Below, piece by piece: positions 25,940 through 36,850 of a stretch of 64,000 bases of DNA. The stretch is from contig JAHIWG010000143.1 of NCBI GenBank assembly GCA_018816345.1, forward strand, positions 32,760 to 96,759. The letters are read 5' to 3'. Source of the DNA: Spirochaetota bacterium (lineage in GTDB: Bacteria; Spirochaetota; Spirochaetia; Treponematales; UBA12059). A model generated the notes under the pieces. It was not told where the DNA came from. It ran no database searches and was given only the letters and a program-made list of their open reading frames with translations. The position numbers and the translations under genes are program-made. Numbering within the stretch: position 1 is the stretch's first letter; every line of letters starts with the position of its first letter.

Positions 25940-25960
25940 ACGATACTGGCCGGTCTCTAG
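25919..25960. repeat. Perfect 21-bp tandem duplication at a convergent gene junction
   Basis: Two identical 21-base units (25919-25939 and 25940-25960), each ending in CTAG, which reads TAG on both strands. Copy 1 gives the stop of the TPR gene (25937-25939). Copy 2 gives the stop of mutL on the other strand (25959-25957). Without the duplication a single CTAG would end both genes. Confidence 0.97.
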
Positions 25961-27762
25961 ACGATGCGCCTGACGGCGCGGAACAGGTCCTCTCGGCTCA
26001 TCCTGTGCCATATTGGCCTGCCGTGGGGGCAGCGAGGCTCCGGGAGGCGGAGCGCGGCCTCGATCAGGGCGACCGCGCCCGTCTCGTCGAGCTCGTCGCC
26101 GTCCTTGATCGCAGCCTTGCACGCGGCCTGGGCCGCTGTCTCCCGCAATAGCTCGGAGGGATCGGGCCTCGAGCGCAGGAGCTCGAAGACCGCGCCCGTC
26201 ATGGCTTCCGGCATCATGGCGGGCGCCGCCTCGAGCATCCACGAGCGGCCTTCCCTGACCAGGCGGAATCCAGCGGCGGCGAGCGCCGGCACCGAGGCGG
26301 CGATGTAGGCGTCCTCGGCGTCCGACTCAGGCTCGAAGACTACCGGTACCAGGAGCTCCTGGGACACGGCGCGGCCGGCCATGATCTCGTCGTACAGATA
26401 GCGCTCGTGGGCCGCGTGCTGGTCGAGGAGCACGAGCTCGTCGCCCTGCTCGAAGGCGAGGAACACCCCGAGCGCCCTTCCGAGGTAGCGGAAGCCGTCG
26501 CCTCGCGGACTAGCGGCCTCGCGTCCCTCCGCCTCGCTTCCCTCCGCCTCGCGGCCGTACCTTCGCGGGGCTTCCCTGGCCTTCGCGGCCGCCTCGGCCA
26601 TGGCCGGCCATGAGGAGCGATCGGCGATCCCGCCTATATAAGGGCGTTCCCGAGCCTCGGCGTAACCTGGGCCGCCGGTTAGCACAGCCGCCTCCAGGCC
26701 GGGAAGCTCGGAGCCGTAGGCCGGGCCGGATCCAGGGCTTCGGAGGGCGGCGAGCGGGCTGGCCATCCTATCCCGATTTCCTAGGTAATCCCGAACGGCC
26801 CTAATGAGGCCTGAGCGTATTTCGTCGATATTCTTGAGCCTGACTTCTTTCTTGGCCGGATGGATGTTGAAGTCGGCGAATTCCGGGTCCACGTCGACGA
26901 AGGCGTACGCGAAGGGCCAGGCTCCGCCAGGCAAGGCGCCCCTATACGAGTATTCGAGGGCCTGGGCTATGCCGTACTCCTGGACTCTCCTGCCGTTGAC
27001 GAATACCTGTACGCCGCGCCTGTCGGGCCTGTAGACCTCGGGCAGGCCGGCGACTATCCTGGCCTTGAAGCCGGTCCCGGAGGCTGAAAGCTCCCTGAAG
27101 AACTCGGGCGGCTGGTCGGGAGCGCTCGCCGCCAAGGTCCTTTCCACCAGGCCCGAGGGCCGTAGTACCAAGAGCGGCTTAGCCGCCGAGGATAGGCGGA
27201 ACGCGACCTCGGGGAAGGCCATGGCCTTGTCGACGAGCACGGCTCGGCACGCGGCGGCCTCGGCGGCGGGGCGTTTCAGGAATTTCTTCCTGGCCGGGAA
27301 TGAGGCGAACAGGTCTCGAACCGTCACGGCCGTGCCCCTGGAGCCCTTGGAGGGGACGATGGAAGCGCGGCCGCCCGGCTCCGACTCGAGCCTCCACGCC
27401 GCATCGTCGCGAACGGCGCTGACTATCTCGAGGCGAGCCACGGCGGCTATCGACGACAGCGCCTCGCCGCGGAATCCCAGCGTCGACAGGGACAGCAGGT
27501 CGTCGAGCTCCCGGATCTTCGAGGTGGCGTGGGGCAGGACGGAAAGGGCCAGGTCGGCCTCGCCCATGCCCGAGCCGTCGTCCACGACCCTGAGCCTGTC
27601 GGCGCCTCCGCCGTCCATCTCCACGGCGATGGAGCGGGCGCCGGAATCGAGGGCGTTGTCCAGGAGCTCGCGAAGGGCCGCGGCCGGCCTGTCGATTACC
27701 TCGCCCGCGGCTATGCGCTTGGCCACCTCGGGCTCGAGCACCCGTATCACTGAAGCATCCAT
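25957..27762 (-). CDS. mutL: DNA mismatch repair protein MutL
   Basis: The GHKL ATPase of mismatch repair. The N-terminal domain has LLDNALDSGA, DDGSGM, HATSKI and TLGFRGEAL. The C-terminal domain has the endonuclease-type motifs DQHAAHE, ACKAAIK and CPHGRP, so this MutL probably nicks DNA itself, as in bacteria without MutH; the final acidic residue of the first motif is Asp, not Glu. I start at the ATG 27762 (MDASVIRVLEPEV); the frame is open to 27798. A 15-bp repeat gives EGSEAEGREA in the linker. No mutS is in the window. Confidence 0.95.
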   Translation of the reverse strand: MDASVIRVLEPEVAKRIAAGEVIDRPAAALRELLDNALDSGARSIAVEMDGGGADRLRVVDDGSGMGEADLALSVLPHATSKIRELDDLLSLSTLGFRGEALSSIAAVARLEIVSAVRDDAAWRLESEPGGRASIVPSKGSRGTAVTVRDLFASFPARKKFLKRPAAEAAACRAVLVDKAMAFPEVAFRLSSAAKPLLVLRPSGLVERTLAASAPDQPPEFFRELSASGTGFKARIVAGLPEVYRPDRRGVQVFVNGRRVQEYGIAQALEYSYRGALPGGAWPFAYAFVDVDPEFADFNIHPAKKEVRLKNIDEIRSGLIRAVRDYLGNRDRMASPLAALRSPGSGPAYGSELPGLEAAVLTGGPGYAEARERPYIGGIADRSSWPAMAEAAAKAREAPRRYGREAEGSEAEGREAASPRGDGFRYLGRALGVFLAFEQGDELVLLDQHAAHERYLYDEIMAGRAVSQELLVPVVFEPESDAEDAYIAASVPALAAAGFRLVREGRSWMLEAAPAMMPEAMTGAVFELLRSRPDPSELLRETAAQAACKAAIKDGDELDETGAVALIEAALRLPEPRCPHGRPIWHRMSREDLFRAVRRIV

Positions 27763-27819
27763 AGGATACGGTATACACCGCGAGGCCGGGATTGTCACGT
27801 CGGAGGGCGGAGGGCGGCG

Positions 27820-27848
27820 AAAAGAAAACCCGCCCCCGAGGGGGCGGG
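27820..27848 (-). terminator. Terminator of the outer-membrane protein operon
   Basis: A perfect GC stem (27829-27837 with 27840-27848) followed on the minus strand by a T-rich run, TTTTCTTTT. It ends transcription of the two barrel genes just past mutL's start region. Confidence 0.85.
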
Positions 27849-27870
27849 CCGGGCGCCTCTGCGAAGGCTC

Positions 27871-30093
27871 CTAGAAGTGGAGGCGGGTCTCTAGCGTGAT
27901 AGTCGGCACGATAACCGGCTTCGTCTTCTCGGCGTCGCTATACTGCACGTTCCCGCCCGCGTCGCGCTCGACGGCCGTCGAGACGACGACGGCGAGGTCC
28001 AAGTTGGGAGCCCCGGGTATCGGTAGCGATAGTTCGCCCGAGAACGTGGTGTTCTCGTCGAACAGGGTAGCCCCTCCGGCCGCGATCGACCTTACGAAGC
28101 CCTTGCGCTCGTAGGCGATGGAGCCTGCGAGGTCGAAGACGGGGATAAGGCCCTTCTTGATGGCGAGGACCGCCTTGAAGTAGTCGTCGCTGGTAGAGAG
28201 GAGCTCGTCCAGGCTCGTGGCGTCTGCCGACCAGGGCCAGAAATATCCCAGCGTGAACGTCAGCTTGTCCTTGAGTATGGCCGCTCCGCCCTCGCCGTAG
28301 ACTCCCATCATGCTCGGAGACTGGTCAATGGGGGTCGCGCCGGACAGGTAGCCGGCCCATTCCGCTACCAGCGCGGATCTCCTGCGCTCGTAGCCGGCGT
28401 CGAAGAACGCCGGGCTGAAGGCGCCGGTGAAATAGCGGTACTCCAGGCGCCAGTCGATGAACAGCACGTTGCCTATGAATCCCGAGGCGGCGCCCCAGTT
28501 CTTCAGCTCGGAACCCGTCCATACCATGTCGTAGCGCAAGCCCGCGGCTCCGGCCCCGGTATCGCCCGCGCGCACGTACGGGACCATCGCGGCTCCGTCG
28601 GCGAATAGCCTGAGCCCGAAGGCGTCGCTCGTTACGATGGGCAGGTCGAGGTCTAGCCCGGCGCCTATGAATACCGGGTCTCCGTAGGATTCAGCCGTGG
28701 CGGCGTCCATGTCGGAGGCGGGAGCCAGGTCGGCGGCGCCCGAGAGGCCGATGGCCAGCTTGAAGTCGGGGATCGGCCGTACGAACAGCCTGCCGCCCAC
28801 GACCTGATTGTCCGTCAGGTCGTTGGTCAGGGCCTCGAAGCCCCAGCCGCCGGCGTCGACGCCTAGGTTGAGGCCGATCCGCCTGATGGACGGGAAGTCC
28901 GAGTCGTTGGCGTAGTTCCTCATGATGAGGCCGTGGCCTATCGTGAAGCTATTCAAGTTGCCTATCTTGAGGAAGAACGGATCGACGAGGGGCTCGCCGT
29001 ATTCTATGAACTTGATCTTGAGGGCCAAGTCCGTGGCGGCGTCGGCCAGGGCGGCGCCCCAGGTATCGGCCGTCCAGCCCTTGTCGAAGCCGAAGGACCA
29101 CTCGTCGTTGCCTTTGGGCCTATACCAGGTAGCGGGGTCGAACAGGTCGCTCGAGTAGATTATTGGGATATAGAGGCCGGTCTTGAGCTTGCCTATGGCG
29201 AAATTCGGCTGCAGGACCGCCTTGGCCCAGGTATCGCCGTTTATGGTGACCGAGCCTATCTCCATGCCCAGGACGTCGCGTAGCCAGTCGAGCACGGCGT
29301 TCGCCGCCTTATCCTCGCGCGCGGCGGGTTCGGGCTTGGCCGGCTCCTCCGGTTCTGCCGCGGAGAAATCGGACGCGACGGCGTCGGACGGGCTGGCCGC
29401 GGCCGCCTCGGCGGGTTTTTCCTCAGCTACGGCGTCCTCCGCCTGGACGGGCAGGCGCTCCGCGGGAATATCCAGGTCGCCGTATTCCTCGGCCAGCTGC
29501 TCGGGCGTGAACGGCGAGGCGACGAGGCCCTTGAAGAAGTCGGCGAACTGGCCGGCGCCTACCATGATGGCCCCCGCTATGGAGTCGCCCTCGCCTCGGC
29601 CGCCGAACTCCACGGCGCCCTTGGCCACGAGGAGCATGGCCTTGGCGCCTTCCTCGAAGGACATGGAGAAGTCGGTGCCGCGGACGCCGGCCACGGTGCT
29701 CGAGGTGAATATCGAGTACTGCGAGCCCTTGGCGGCGACGGTGCGGAGCTTGCCCGCCACCAGGGTGAAGCCGTTCTGCTCCTTCTGCGGGGTGGCCAGG
29801 CCCTCGACCCTGAAGGTGGTCATCTTGGCGAGCTTGATGACGGTGCCGTTGGGCTTGAGCGTAAGCTCGACGCTGGTGCCGGCGCCCGTCTTGACGGTCG
29901 ATCCGACCGGTATCGCGTCGCCCTCCATGATGGAGCCGCTCTTATAGCTGAAGGCCGTGGAATCGGGATAGACGACGTCGAGGTTGTCGCCGTCGACGAA
30001 CTCCAGGATCAGCGATTGCTGCGCCTGGGCGGCCGACATCGTAACGCCCGCGAGAGCTAGGGCCCCCGCTATCATCCATGTCTTGAAACGCAT
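27871..30093 (-). CDS. FecR-domain protein fused to an outer-membrane beta-barrel
   Basis: A 740-residue exported protein. A signal peptide (about 1-24) is followed by a FecR-type domain (about 45-190; GDAIPVGSTVKTG..., VRGTDFS), a Pro/Glu/Ala linker (about 210-265) and a long beta-rich region ending in ...TLETRLHF, with the terminal Phe typical of outer-membrane barrels. The barrel part resembles the next gene (GGRLFVRP and neighbouring strands), so the two are paralogues. FecR domains elsewhere bind ligands or relay signals in the periplasm; the fusion to a barrel suggests a surface or cargo role that I cannot name. Confidence 0.7.
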   Translation of the reverse strand: MRFKTWMIAGALALAGVTMSAAQAQQSLILEFVDGDNLDVVYPDSTAFSYKSGSIMEGDAIPVGSTVKTGAGTSVELTLKPNGTVIKLAKMTTFRVEGLATPQKEQNGFTLVAGKLRTVAAKGSQYSIFTSSTVAGVRGTDFSMSFEEGAKAMLLVAKGAVEFGGRGEGDSIAGAIMVGAGQFADFFKGLVASPFTPEQLAEEYGDLDIPAERLPVQAEDAVAEEKPAEAAAASPSDAVASDFSAAEPEEPAKPEPAAREDKAANAVLDWLRDVLGMEIGSVTINGDTWAKAVLQPNFAIGKLKTGLYIPIIYSSDLFDPATWYRPKGNDEWSFGFDKGWTADTWGAALADAATDLALKIKFIEYGEPLVDPFFLKIGNLNSFTIGHGLIMRNYANDSDFPSIRRIGLNLGVDAGGWGFEALTNDLTDNQVVGGRLFVRPIPDFKLAIGLSGAADLAPASDMDAATAESYGDPVFIGAGLDLDLPIVTSDAFGLRLFADGAAMVPYVRAGDTGAGAAGLRYDMVWTGSELKNWGAASGFIGNVLFIDWRLEYRYFTGAFSPAFFDAGYERRRSALVAEWAGYLSGATPIDQSPSMMGVYGEGGAAILKDKLTFTLGYFWPWSADATSLDELLSTSDDYFKAVLAIKKGLIPVFDLAGSIAYERKGFVRSIAAGGATLFDENTTFSGELSLPIPGAPNLDLAVVVSTAVERDAGGNVQYSDAEKTKPVIVPTITLETRLHF

Positions 30094-30113
30094 GCCGTCT
30101 CCTCCTCTTGGCG

Positions 30114-31466
30114 TCAGAATTTGATTGAGCTCTGCAGGCTCGACGTGACGTCGAAGCCGTTGCCGCTCGCGCTATCCGGGTTGTAGCGCAACGAATACAG
30201 GAGCGTGAACACCGCGGCTCCCGTCTTATAGTTGAAGGCGGCGGTGATGACCGCGTCGCTCGGGTCGACGAGGTCGGCGAAGAACCCGTTCTCCTTGCCT
30301 AGGAAGTACTTGTCGTACGAGCCCGTCACGAAGAAGCCGCCGAGCACGCCCTCGGCCATGCCTATGACGCCGCGTAGGTGGGGGTATTCGGCGGAACTGG
30401 CCGTCGCTATCGCGGGAGCCGCCTTGAAGGGGCCGTCTACCGAGACGCTGAAGTACAGCTTATCCTCGAGGAGGCTGGCGCCCGCCTTGGCGAGCCAGCC
30501 CGCGAAGCCTTCCCCCGTAGGGGCCGTATTCATGAGCGCGGCCTTCTCGACGCGGAACAGGTCGTAGTTGGCGTCGAAGTACACGGGAGAGAACCCGGCG
30601 CCCAGGAGCCTGAGCTGGACCCCGTAGGTGATGACGCTGACGAGGCGTCCGCCGGCGCCCACCATGAAGCCCGTCCTCTGGTTAGGCTCGAAGGCCAGCT
30701 CCGAGAATACGGCGAGAGGGAAGGCCTTGCCGGTCAATACGGGGAGGAACAGGTCCGCGCCCATGACGGTCAGCGGATCGAAGGCGACGCTCGATGCGAG
30801 CCCCGCGACGCCGCGATCCATCGCTATCGTGCCGCCGACCTGGAGGTTCTCTAGTATAGGCAGGCCCGTCGTCACGAGCGGCCTTACGAAGAGCCTGCCG
30901 CCGAAGACGTCGAATTTGGCCAGGTTGCCGGTAAGGAGCTCTATTCCCACGTAGGGGAAATCGAACAAGGACCCGTCGAGCCCTACGTCGAGCCCGAAGA
31001 CGCGCTGGGCGGGCAGGAACTTGGTATTGGAGTACTCGCCTACGATGAAGCCGTTCCCCAGCGTCAGGTCGTCGATGGAGCCGAGCTTGACGTAGAGCGG
31101 CTCTCCCCTGAGCCCGTAGCGGAAATACATGATCTTGGGCAGGTAGAGGTCGAGGATGCTCTTGCCCGAGCCGTCGTAATCCGGGATCCAGTCGCCGGGG
31201 AATATCTCTATCGCCGTGTCGGCGTCCGGCATCAGCTTGAAGCGGAGCGTGAAGTCGAACCCGATGCCGAAGGGCCCGACGGCCACGTCCGGCTGGAAGC
31301 CGAGGCTATTCCAGGTCACCGGTTCTCCCGCGGAATTGATGAGGACGTCGGTGCCGAGCGATATTCCGGCCTGGAAACCGAATCCTCCAGAGTCGCCCGT
31401 CTCTTCGGCGAACGTCAAAGGAACTATTACGCACAATGCCGCTATCATTATGAAGGCTTTCTTCAT
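30114..31466 (-). CDS. Outer-membrane beta-barrel protein
   Basis: A 450-residue exported protein: signal peptide MKKAFIMIAALCVIVPLTFA, then amphipathic beta strands to a terminal ...SSIKF. It shares the GGRLFVRP block and strand pattern with the barrel half of the downstream gene, from which it is separated by 20 bases. GAGGAGGA precedes the ATG. The pair probably arose by duplication with gain or loss of the FecR domain. Confidence 0.7.
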   Translation of the reverse strand: MKKAFIMIAALCVIVPLTFAEETGDSGGFGFQAGISLGTDVLINSAGEPVTWNSLGFQPDVAVGPFGIGFDFTLRFKLMPDADTAIEIFPGDWIPDYDGSGKSILDLYLPKIMYFRYGLRGEPLYVKLGSIDDLTLGNGFIVGEYSNTKFLPAQRVFGLDVGLDGSLFDFPYVGIELLTGNLAKFDVFGGRLFVRPLVTTGLPILENLQVGGTIAMDRGVAGLASSVAFDPLTVMGADLFLPVLTGKAFPLAVFSELAFEPNQRTGFMVGAGGRLVSVITYGVQLRLLGAGFSPVYFDANYDLFRVEKAALMNTAPTGEGFAGWLAKAGASLLEDKLYFSVSVDGPFKAAPAIATASSAEYPHLRGVIGMAEGVLGGFFVTGSYDKYFLGKENGFFADLVDPSDAVITAAFNYKTGAAVFTLLYSLRYNPDSASGNGFDVTSSLQSSIKF

Positions 31467-31521
31467 CGTCGGCTCCTCCTCGGGCTCGTATCAGTATCTA
31501 TCCTTTTTAGTATAGCTCTTT

Positions 31522-31551
31522 TTGACTTGAAAATCACCTGCATGCTATGGT
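31522..31551 (+). promoter_or_regulatory. Promoter for the pyrF-pyrE fusion gene
   Basis: TTGACT (31522-31527), an 18-bp spacer and TATGGT (31546-31551). A TATACT on the opposite strand (31514-31509) may serve the barrel genes, so the promoters are divergent and nearly touching. Confidence 0.6.
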
Positions 31552-31590
31552 GTGGTCCGTCGAAGGAAATTCGGCGGAAGGTGGCACGGT

Positions 31591-32991
31591 ATGCAGTTTT
31601 TTAAAAGGCTCGAGGCGGCTTGGACGGAACGAGGTACGGCGCTCTGCGTCGGCCTGGACCCGCGGCTCAGGCCCGGAGAGGGCGCCGACGACCTGTATAG
31701 GCGATCGAAGGCCATCGTCGACGCGACCGCGCGCTACGCCGCGTGCTTCAAGCCCAACGTCGCCTTCTACGAGGCCTTCGGGGCCGCCGGCATCGACGCG
31801 CTCGTCCGGCTGGTCAAGAGCGTCCCGGACGGCGTCCCCGTGCTCCTCGACGCGAAGCGCTGCGACATCGGACCCACCGCCGAGGCGTACGCCAAGGCCT
31901 GCTTCGAGGCAATAGGGGCGGACGCGGTTACCCTGAGCCCGTACATGGGGCGCGACGCCGTCGACCCGTTCCTGGCGTACGAGGACAAGGCCGTTTTCCT
32001 CCTGGCGCGGACGAGCAATCCCCGTGCCGGCGTCTTCCAGGACGTCGACGCGGGCGGCCTGCCCCTGTACGCCCTCGTGGCCAGGGAATGCTCCTCGTGG
32101 TCCGATAGGGTGGGCCTCGTGGCCGCGGGCAACGACGTCCAGGGCATGGCGGTCGTCCGCGCGGCCGCGCCGGGCGCGTGGCTCCTCGCGCCCGGGATAG
32201 GCGCGCAGGGCGGCGATATAGCGACGGCCTGGAAGGCCGGGGCCAGGAGCGACGGCATGGGCGTGTTGCCCGTAGCCGCCAGGAGCGTCGCCGAGGCCGC
32301 GGATTCGGGCGCCGCCGCCGCCGACCTGGTAGCGTCGATGAAGAAGGCCGCCGAGGGCGCTACCCGCGCGACAGGCGTCGGCTTCGACGGGGCGACGCTC
32401 TTAAAGAAGCGCATCATGAGAGGCCTCCTCGATACCGGCTGCTTCAAGACCGGCTCGTTCGTGCTGAAGAGCGGAAAGACCTCCCCTTTCTACATAGACC
32501 TGCGCCGAGTCATATCCGACCCGTCCCTGCTCGACGCGGTGGCCCAGGCCTACGCGCTCGCCTCGGAGGGCGCCGCCTACGATAGGGTGGCGGGCATACC
32601 CGCGGCAGCCCTTCCCCTGGCCACCGCGACGTCGATGCGGCTGCGCGTCCCGATGGTATGGCCTAGGATGCCCGCCAAGGACCACGGCACGGGCGTCCGC
32701 GTCGAGGGCGCCTTTAATAAGGGCGAGCGGGCGCTGCTCCTAGACGACCTCATCACGACGGGCACGTCCAAGATTGAGGCCATAGAGATCCTGAGGGGCG
32801 AGGGCCTCGTCGTCGAGGACCTGGTCGTTTTGATAGAGCGAGGGAAGCAGGGTAGGCGGGACATGGAAACGGCTGGCGTAAGGCTCCGCTCCTTCATGCA
32901 CGTCCGCGAGCTGTTCGCGCTGTGCGAGGAGCTCGGCACCATAGACCGCGCCGAGAGGGAGCGCCTCGAGGCTTTCGCCGACGCCGAATAG
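31591..32991 (+). CDS. pyrFE: Bifunctional OMP decarboxylase - orotate phosphoribosyltransferase
   Basis: The last two steps of UMP synthesis in one 466-residue chain. The N-terminal ~270 residues are a class 2 OMP decarboxylase (ALCVGLDPR, FKPNVAFYEAFG, catalytic LLDAKRCDIG, APGIGAQGG). The C-terminal ~190 are orotate phosphoribosyltransferase (SGKTSPFYIDLR, PRPP loop LLLDDLITTGTSK). The order is opposite to animal UMP synthase. The start at 31591 (MQFFKRLEAAW) lies about 33 bases past the likely transcription start; a longer frame to 31552 would begin at the -10 box. Confidence 0.9.
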   Translation: MQFFKRLEAAWTERGTALCVGLDPRLRPGEGADDLYRRSKAIVDATARYAACFKPNVAFYEAFGAAGIDALVRLVKSVPDGVPVLLDAKRCDIGPTAEAYAKACFEAIGADAVTLSPYMGRDAVDPFLAYEDKAVFLLARTSNPRAGVFQDVDAGGLPLYALVARECSSWSDRVGLVAAGNDVQGMAVVRAAAPGAWLLAPGIGAQGGDIATAWKAGARSDGMGVLPVAARSVAEAADSGAAAADLVASMKKAAEGATRATGVGFDGATLLKKRIMRGLLDTGCFKTGSFVLKSGKTSPFYIDLRRVISDPSLLDAVAQAYALASEGAAYDRVAGIPAAALPLATATSMRLRVPMVWPRMPAKDHGTGVRVEGAFNKGERALLLDDLITTGTSKIEAIEILRGEGLVVEDLVVLIERGKQGRRDMETAGVRLRSFMHVRELFALCEELGTIDRAERERLEAFADAE

Positions 32992-32992
32992 G

Positions 32993-33032
32993 CGCGCGGG
33001 CCCCGGGCGCCTATCGTCCGGGGGCCCGCGGC
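32993..33032. terminator. GC-rich inverted repeat between convergent genes
   Basis: CGCGGGCCCC-GG and CCGGGGGCCCGCG can pair with one bulge, immediately after the pyrFE stop and across the last codons of the Rrf2 gene. There is no T run. It probably acts as a bidirectional transcription barrier. Confidence 0.45.
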
Positions 33033-33457
33033 AGGTCCCGCGGCCTCGAGCGGGCGACTATATCCTGCAGCGTCATGCTCACGAGGAACGAGTCTATATG
33101 CGCCGCCAGCTCCTTCCAGACGCTTCCCGCGACGCAATCGGCTACCCTGTCGCAGCCATCCTCCGTTCCGGGGCCGGAACAGGAGGAGAGGAACATGCCC
33201 TCGCCCGAGGCTGAAACGATATCCCGGAGCAGTATCTCCGATAGAGGCTTGGCGAAGAAGAATCCGCCTCCCGGCCCGCGAACCGACGATATAAGCCCGG
33301 CCTTCCGGAGCTTGAAGAAAATCTGCTCTAAGAACTCCGGGGAGAGGCTCTCAGCTTCGGAGAGAGTCTTTATAGAGACGGGCGCGGTTCCGCTGCTCAG
33401 CCTCGCGAGCGCTATCGCCGCCCGAAGCGCGTAGCGTCCCTTCGTCGTTATTCTCAT
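33011..33457 (-). CDS. Rrf2-family transcriptional regulator, probable Fe-S sensor
   Basis: A 148-residue winged-helix regulator (MRITTKGRYALRAAIALA, SLSPEFLEQIF, GPGGGFFFAKP). Three cysteines, C93, C102 and C108, match the cluster-binding loop of IscR-type members, though the first spacing is longer than in IscR. It probably reads Fe-S status or redox. No isc/suf genes are in the window. It is divergent from the cyclic-nucleotide-binding gene with overlapping -10 boxes. Confidence 0.85.
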   Translation of the reverse strand: MRITTKGRYALRAAIALARLSSGTAPVSIKTLSEAESLSPEFLEQIFFKLRKAGLISSVRGPGGGFFFAKPLSEILLRDIVSASGEGMFLSSCSGPGTEDGCDRVADCVAGSVWKELAAHIDSFLVSMTLQDIVARSRPRDLPRAPGR

Positions 33458-33516
33458 TTTGTTCTCCCGATCGTCGATTATTCCTAGTAATACTGGTAGA
33501 ACCGATCCTACTATGG

Positions 33517-33524
33517 ATTATACT
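33517..33524. promoter_or_regulatory. Overlapping divergent -10 elements
   Basis: The sequence ATTATACT contains a perfect TATAAT on the minus strand (33522-33517, for the Rrf2 gene) and TATACT on the plus strand (33519-33524, for the cNMP gene). No strong -35 is seen for either, so an activator or competition between the two is likely. Confidence 0.5.
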
Positions 33525-33567
33525 TTAACGGAAGAATAATCCGAGGGTCTATACGGGAGGGATATCG

Positions 33568-34098
33568 ATGTCCACGCGAGTAGGTGACGAAAGTCTAGTC
33601 GAGGAAGCCAGGCGAATCATCGCCTTTAAGTTCATGTCGGACGTCGAGGCGGGCGACCTTCTAGGCGTATCGTCCATAGTCGAGGCCCAGGAAGGCCAGC
33701 AGATAGTAGCGCAGGGCGAGGAGGGCTCGAGCCTGTTCGGGATCCTCGAAGGCTCGGTCGCGGTCTCCGTTACGGCCGAGGAGGGTAGGGACGTCTATAT
33801 GAATACGCTCGGGATCGGGGACATCTTCGGGGAGGCCGGGCTATTCATGAACGTCAAGCGCACTGCCACGGTCACGGCCACCTGCGACTCGTCGATCCTG
33901 AAGATACAGCGCAAGGATTTCGCCCGCTTCATCAAGATGCACCCCGAAGCGGGCAATAAAGTCCTGCTCGTGTTCATCTATAGCCTGCTACGGAAGCTCA
34001 GGATGGCTAACGAGGAGCTCGCATTCGAGCGCAAGGGCGATTTCGGGCAGGCCGACGTCGACGCGATGATGGCTAGCCTCTTCGGGGACAAGGACTAG
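33568..34098 (+). CDS. Cyclic-nucleotide-binding domain protein
   Basis: A 176-residue protein that is essentially one cNMP-binding beta-barrel. The phosphate-binding cassette is clear (GDIFGEAGLF...RTATVTA). There is no DNA-binding helix-turn-helix after it, only about 50 residues of helix (KVLLVFIYSLLRKL...), so it is not a normal CRP. It may bind cAMP/cGMP and act on a partner protein. GGGAGGG precedes the ATG. It converges on atpC with an 18-base gap and no visible terminator. Confidence 0.8.
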   Translation: MSTRVGDESLVEEARRIIAFKFMSDVEAGDLLGVSSIVEAQEGQQIVAQGEEGSSLFGILEGSVAVSVTAEEGRDVYMNTLGIGDIFGEAGLFMNVKRTATVTATCDSSILKIQRKDFARFIKMHPEAGNKVLLVFIYSLLRKLRMANEELAFERKGDFGQADVDAMMASLFGDKD

Positions 34099-34116
34099 GG
34101 AAGGAAAAGGCCCCGA

Positions 34117-34536
34117 CTAGCCCGTACGCCGCCCGCGCTTCTCGCCGGCGGCCTTGATCCTCGCGACGGCCCTGGCGACGGCCTTCCTCGATTGGGCGCG
34201 TATCCAGGGCGGTGACGCGGGGGACAGACGTTCCTGGGCGCGCTGCAGCGCGGCCCTCGCCCTCTCGACGTCCACGTCCGATGACATCTCGGCCGAATCG
34301 ACCATGATGGTGGTCGCCTCGGGCTTGATGCGCGCGAAGCCCTCGCCGATAGCCGCGGACCAGTCCCCCGAATCGCCCGAGACGCGTAGCACGCACGGCT
34401 CTACGGGTACCACCAGAGGCTGGTGGCCCGCGAGCACCTCGAGCTCGCCGTCCTCGGTCGCGAAGACCGCGGACCGGGCCCTGGCTCCGTGGAAGCGGCC
34501 GTACGGGGTCACGATCTCGAGCGCGAAGCTAGCCAT
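34117..34536 (-). CDS. atpC: F1 ATP synthase epsilon subunit
   Basis: A 139-residue subunit with the N-terminal beta-sandwich (FALEIVTPYGRF, ATEDGELEVLAGHQPL) and the C-terminal helical hairpin (RARAALQRAQERL). It couples rotation to the catalytic head and may inhibit hydrolysis. The C-terminus has an additional basic tail (KAAGEKRGRRTG). Last gene of the atp operon, 12 bases after atpD. Confidence 0.93.
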   Translation of the reverse strand: MASFALEIVTPYGRFHGARARSAVFATEDGELEVLAGHQPLVVPVEPCVLRVSGDSGDWSAAIGEGFARIKPEATTIMVDSAEMSSDVDVERARAALQRAQERLSPASPPWIRAQSRKAVARAVARIKAAGEKRGRRTG

Positions 34537-34548
34537 CTCGAGGCCCCT

Positions 34549-36847
<2,299 letters not shown>

Positions 36848-36850
36848 GCG

